Assembly: GCA_964496575.1 (NCBI GenBank)
Contig: CAZCAC010000016.1
Coordinates: 37,440 to 101,439, forward strand
Length of the DNA: 64,000 bases
Origin: CAZCAC01 sp964496575
GTDB taxonomy: Bacteria; Planctomycetota; UBA1135; GCA-002686595
Direction of reading: 5' to 3'
Shown: piece after piece, positions 60,458 to 64,000 of the stretch
How the letters are laid out: every line of letters begins with the position of its first letter
Position numbering within the stretch: position 1 is the stretch's first letter
Translations under genes and position numbers: made by a program
Notes under the pieces: model-generated
What the model was told of the DNA's origin: nothing
The model's input: only the letters and a program-made list of their open reading frames with translations
Database searches by the model: none

Positions 60458-63400
60458 ATGAAGCGTGAGATCCAGCGCTGGGTGGTCCCGGGGGCGCTCC
60501 TGCTCGTCGCCGCCGCCACCCTCTCGTGCACGCGCGGCCGCGGAGGCGGCGGCGTCATCATCGTCTCGGAACCGAGCATCACCTACCCCGCCGGGAGCGA
60601 GCTGCTCGCGGGGACGGTCGATCTGACCTGGAACGGGCTCGGCTCCCTGGCCAACGAGGTGGCGATCGAGCTGTCGCCCGATTCCGGCGACAACTTCACC
60701 ACGGTGATCATCGAGTCGACCCCCGATGACGGCCTGTACCGCTGGGACACGACGGCGATCCCCGACGGCGACCTCTATCGGCTCCGGATGATCTTCACCG
60801 ATACGGTCGACCACGTCCGGGCGCCGCTCGACAGCACGGCGAACTTCACCATCGACAACACCGCCCCGGTGGTGGCGCTGACCGCGCCGGTGGGAGCACT
60901 GGTGCTGGCCGAATCCGTCGACATCACCTGGAGTACGGTCGAGCTGCACCCCGGCACGGTCGAGGTACGGCTGTCCAGCGACGGGGGGACCACCTTCGCG
61001 ACGGTGCTGGCCACCGGTCTGGACGACACGGAGACCTTCACCTGGGACACCAGCACCGTCGCCGACGACCTGGACTACCGGTTGCGAATCGTCGGCACCG
61101 ACGCGGTCGGCAACCCCAGCACTCCCGCCGAGTCGATCGACGATCTCGCCGTGGACAACACCGCACCGACGATCGCGCTGACCAGCCCCGTCGGAGGAGA
61201 GGTGATCGGTGATAGCCACGAGATCACCTGGACCACCACCGACGCCCACCCCGGGACCGTCGAGATCCGGCTCTCCGACGACTCGGGCGGCACGTACGAC
61301 ACCGTCATCGCCGCGGCGGCGCCCGACACCGGCAGCTACGTCTGGGACTCGAGCGCGATTCTCGAAGCGGGCGCGTACCGGATCCGCGTGGAGCCGACCG
61401 ACGAGGTCGGCTGGCCCGGGGCGAGCGATGACTCCCCAGCCGACTTCTCCGTCGCGCACGTGCCGATGGTCGCGGGGCCGGCGCTCTTCCGCGATGAGAA
61501 CGGCAACGGTCTCGCCGACGCCGGCGATACGCTGGTGGTGCCCTTCGACCGGGCGGTCGCCGTGAACGGGGCGACCGAGAGCGACTTCGACCTCCCGGTC
61601 AGCGGCGACACCTTCGGCGCGGGGCCGACGATCGCCGTCGGAGCCGTTCCCACCGAGGTGGTGGTCACCTTCGCCGCGGCGCCGACCTTGAAGGCGCGCC
61701 AGCACTTCGACGCGAGCTCGACGCTGGCCAACAGCGCCTCGGGGATCGACATCTCCGCGTCGATGACCGCCGACGCGATCGAGGGCGCGGTCTCCGGCGT
61801 CGACGCGGTGCCGTCGGAGATCGTCGACGTGGCACCGGGGTTCGTCGACGGCGGGCAGGTCGGCGCGGTCGCGCACGATACGAGAGCGGCAGTGCTGGGC
61901 GACGTCGATCGCGACGGGAATCCCGACCTCCTGCTCGGGCACGCCGACTCGACGGCGCAGGTCTTCACCGGCGACGGCGCGGGCGGCTTCAGCGACTCGG
62001 GACAGTCCCTGGGCGGCGGGAACACGGCGGCGCTGCTGCTCTTCGACGCCGACGGGGACGGGGACGAGGACCTCTACCTCGGCAACATCTCGACCGGCGG
62101 TGGGAACGCCGACTCGCTCTACTTCAACGAGGACGGGACCTTCTCCGATTCGCTGCAGGTGCTCGGGAACGACGACACGGTGGCGCTCGCGGTCGGGGAC
62201 CTCGATGGGGATGGAGTCCTCGACGTCGTCTCGGCGACCGACGGCGGTCCCGGGAGGCTGTGGCACAACGACGGCGCGGGGACACTCAGCGATTCCGGGC
62301 AGGCGCTGGGCAGCGGGGACGCGCTCTCGGTGGCGGTCGGGGACGTCGACCGTGACGGAGACCTCGACGCGGTGTTCGGAAACGCGACGGATCCCGGCAC
62401 GGTGTTCCTGAACGACGGAGAGGGGATCCTCACCGACTCGGGGCAGGCGATCGAGGCGGGACTTTCGGTGCTCGGTGACGTCGACGGCGACGGCGACCTC
62501 GACCTGGTCAAGGTGTGCCCCGGCGACGAGCTGGGGATCTGGGAGAACGCCGGGACCGGTGTCTTCGCCGACGGCGGCTTCCGCTTCGGGGACTCGGCGG
62601 TGAGCTCGCTCGCCCTCGCCGATGTCGACGGCAGCGGCTCGCTCGACGTGATCGCCGGCGTGCCGGCCGGACGCGACGAGATCTGGCTGAACGACGGTAC
62701 CGGCGAGCTCACCGTCCGGGTTCGCGTCGAGACCACCGAAGCGACCGAGCAGATCGCGATCGGCGACCTCGAAGGAGATGGCGACCTCGACCTCGTCTCC
62801 GCCCCCACCGGCGCGCTGGCCCGAGCACATCTCAATTCACTGAGCGCGAGCTGGGGGACCTTCACACTGGCCTTCATCGGGCAGTCGCTCGCCGGCGGCT
62901 ACACGCGCAGCTTCGCGGTGGGCGACGTCGACGGCGACGGCGACCTCGACCTCGCGCCCGGATACTCCTCGACGGTCGGGGGCAACCGGATCTTCCTGAA
63001 CGACGGCGACGGGATCTTCGCCGACTCCGGGCAATCGCTGGTCACCGACGACTCCCCGGGAGTGGCGATGGGCGACATCGACGGGGACGGCGACCTCGAC
63101 CTCGTTTACGGGGTGGAGAGCGAGCTGCCCAACCGCGTCTTCCTGAACGACGGTGCCGGGACGTTCGCCGACTCGGGGCAGAGCCTGGGCAGCGAGGACA
63201 CGTGGCTGGTGATGCTCGGCGACGTCGACGGGGACGACGATCTCGACCTCTTCTGCGGCAACTTCGGCGGCGAGGCGGATACGATCTGGCTCAACGACGG
63301 CGCGGGGATCTTCAGCGATTCCGGGCAGAACATCAGCAACAAGACGACGCGGTCCGCGCGCTTCGGTGACATCGATGGTGACGGCGACCTCGACATCGTG

Positions 63401-63868
63401 GTCGGGGTGGTCTCGGGATCGGACATGGTCTACGAGAACGACGGCCTGGGAGCCTTCAGCGTCGGGCAGACGCTCTCCAGTTCGACGACCTACGCGATCG
63501 ACCTCGGCGATCTCGACGGAGACGGGGACCTCGACGTGCTCGCCAGCACTCCGTCGGGTGGCAACGAGGTGTGGTTGAACGACGCGGGAGTCTTCAGCGA
63601 CTCGGGTCAGTCCCTGGGCAGCAATGCGACCAACGCCGTGAACCTGGTGGACCTCGACGGCGACGGCGACCTCGACACGATCGAGACCAACTGGGCCGAG
63701 GTGAACCGAGTTTGGCTCAACGACGGAGCCGGGATCTTCAGCGGAGCGGGTGTGTCCGTCGACGCGGTCAGCTCGCGTTCCTGTGTGGTGGCCGACCTCG
63801 ACGGAGATGGGGATCCCGACGCGGTATTCGGGATGATCGACGGCGATCTGGTGTTCTTGAACGAATAG
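60458..63868 (+). CDS. Large FG-GAP/VCBS-repeat surface lipoprotein
   Basis: ATG 60458 follows AGGAG and gives 1,136 residues with a lipobox (LLVAAATLSC). Residues about 35-330 hold three Ig-like repeats (VDLTWNG, VDITWSTVELHPGTVEVRL, HEITWTTTDAHPGTVEIRL), each ending in a WDTS/WDSS strand. A linker domain carries DENGNGLADAGDTLVVPFD. From about residue 475 there are 14 FG-GAP blades with calcium-binding DxDGDGDxD loops (GDVDRDGNPD to ADLDGDGDPD), giving two seven-bladed propellers. It is probably an adhesin or matrix-binding protein on the cell surface. The start at 60410 adds an implausible N-terminus. Confidence 0.92.
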   Translation: MKREIQRWVVPGALLLVAAATLSCTRGRGGGGVIIVSEPSITYPAGSELLAGTVDLTWNGLGSLANEVAIELSPDSGDNFTTVIIESTPDDGLYRWDTTAIPDGDLYRLRMIFTDTVDHVRAPLDSTANFTIDNTAPVVALTAPVGALVLAESVDITWSTVELHPGTVEVRLSSDGGTTFATVLATGLDDTETFTWDTSTVADDLDYRLRIVGTDAVGNPSTPAESIDDLAVDNTAPTIALTSPVGGEVIGDSHEITWTTTDAHPGTVEIRLSDDSGGTYDTVIAAAAPDTGSYVWDSSAILEAGAYRIRVEPTDEVGWPGASDDSPADFSVAHVPMVAGPALFRDENGNGLADAGDTLVVPFDRAVAVNGATESDFDLPVSGDTFGAGPTIAVGAVPTEVVVTFAAAPTLKARQHFDASSTLANSASGIDISASMTADAIEGAVSGVDAVPSEIVDVAPGFVDGGQVGAVAHDTRAAVLGDVDRDGNPDLLLGHADSTAQVFTGDGAGGFSDSGQSLGGGNTAALLLFDADGDGDEDLYLGNISTGGGNADSLYFNEDGTFSDSLQVLGNDDTVALAVGDLDGDGVLDVVSATDGGPGRLWHNDGAGTLSDSGQALGSGDALSVAVGDVDRDGDLDAVFGNATDPGTVFLNDGEGILTDSGQAIEAGLSVLGDVDGDGDLDLVKVCPGDELGIWENAGTGVFADGGFRFGDSAVSSLALADVDGSGSLDVIAGVPAGRDEIWLNDGTGELTVRVRVETTEATEQIAIGDLEGDGDLDLVSAPTGALARAHLNSLSASWGTFTLAFIGQSLAGGYTRSFAVGDVDGDGDLDLAPGYSSTVGGNRIFLNDGDGIFADSGQSLVTDDSPGVAMGDIDGDGDLDLVYGVESELPNRVFLNDGAGTFADSGQSLGSEDTWLVMLGDVDGDDDLDLFCGNFGGEADTIWLNDGAGIFSDSGQNISNKTTRSARFGDIDGDGDLDIVVGVVSGSDMVYENDGLGAFSVGQTLSSSTTYAIDLGDLDGDGDLDVLASTPSGGNEVWLNDAGVFSDSGQSLGSNATNAVNLVDLDGDGDLDTIETNWAEVNRVWLNDGAGIFSGAGVSVDAVSSRSCVVADLDGDGDPDAVFGMIDGDLVFLNE

Positions 63869-63916
63869 GTATTCACATGATCGGTCGACCGTCACTCGGC
63901 CCGAATGTCGGGCAGA

Positions 63917-64000
63917 AACCACAGAGACCAGAATCAGAGCCAGAACCAGAACCAGAACCAGAGAATTAACCACAGAGGACACAGAGTTCACAGAGATCAG
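63917..64000. repeat. Short tandem hexamers and CACAGAG-type repeat after the FG-GAP gene
   Basis: Five consecutive GARYCA hexamers (GAATCA, GAGCCA, three GAACCA) occupy 63931-63960. They are flanked by two copies of AACCACAGAG (63917 and 63969) and then ACACAGAG and TTCACAGAG units to the window end. It is non-coding and of different composition from the genes. It looks like a dispersed intergenic repeat continuing beyond the window. Confidence 0.5.

Noticed and set aside
60329..62830. 833-codon minus-strand frame opposite the FG-GAP giant gene
   Set aside because: It mirrors the DxDGDGD repeats in antisense and has no signal, domain or start context.
63917..64000. Hexamer array as a CRISPR
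   Set aside because: Units are contiguous six-base repeats with no spacers and no cas genes nearby.

Overview
The window is GC-rich (roughly two thirds G+C by eye) bacterial chromosome and most resembles an uncultured or marine Planctomycetota lineage. This rests on gene content, not on a marker gene. It has many secreted or lipoprotein beta-propeller, FG-GAP, TPR and HEAT repeat proteins. It also has an ECF sigma factor fused to a membrane segment and carboxypeptidase-regulatory-like domains, an FGE-fold protein and a sulfatase-fold protein, and a recurring secreted module that starts with 'SPNSVG'. I saw no rRNA, tRNA, CRISPR array, transposase or phage gene.

Layout. 1-4.1 kb: two tandem minus-strand propeller paralogues, each preceded by a copy of a conserved, hairpin-rich leader; the second copy has lost its signal peptide. 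4.4-8.2 kb: the ECF fusion gene and a small HQLGH protein. 8.2-12.5 kb: a two-gene McrBC-type modification-dependent restriction system. 12.6-13.6 kb: an M28 peptidase lipoprotein. 13.7-18.1 kb: two tandem copies of a divergent pair (membrane carboxypeptidase-regulatory-like protein plus UPF0158 protein); the second membrane gene carries an in-frame UGA where its paralogues have Trp. 18.1-22.2 kb: a PaoABC-like molybdenum oxidoreductase operon ending in a small cysteine-rich protein. 22.4-25.8 kb: a third membrane paralogue diverging from pgm. 25.7-33.9 kb: two tandem WD40 genes and a 1,836-residue TPR/propeller/HEAT protein. 34.5-37.7 kb: a visibly AT-richer pair, a GT-C glycosyltransferase and an arylsulfotransferase lipoprotein. 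38.0-40.9 kb: a serpin, a deletion-derived FG-GAP mini-gene, a CPBP protease and a DUF4242 protein. 40.9-44.8 kb: a SARP/AfsR-like regulator diverging from a methyltransferase. 44.8-46.1 kb: two membrane proteins. 46.4-49.9 kb: an FGE-like protein and a sulfatase-fold lipoprotein, both lacking the residues needed for formylglycine chemistry. 49.9-52.4 kb: an XRE-type regulator and an AAA ATPase. 52.4-54.3 kb: an FG-GAP protein and a small lipoprotein. 54.6 kb: a truncated haemoglobin. 55.0-59.4 kb: a three-gene operon led by a thioredoxin-fold protein whose active site reads U-P-H-C through an in-frame UGA. 59.4-60.3 kb: a duplicated NTF2/lumazine-binding-like protein. 60.5-63.9 kb: a 14-repeat FG-GAP lipoprotein.

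The most promising discovery is the candidate selenoprotein at 58274-59359. Its start, ribosome binding site, signal peptide, cis-proline and second active-site cysteine are all intact, and UGA replaces only the first active-site residue. The duplicated leader RNA (1688-1828 and 3936-4079), in which paired bases have changed together, is the second item to test.
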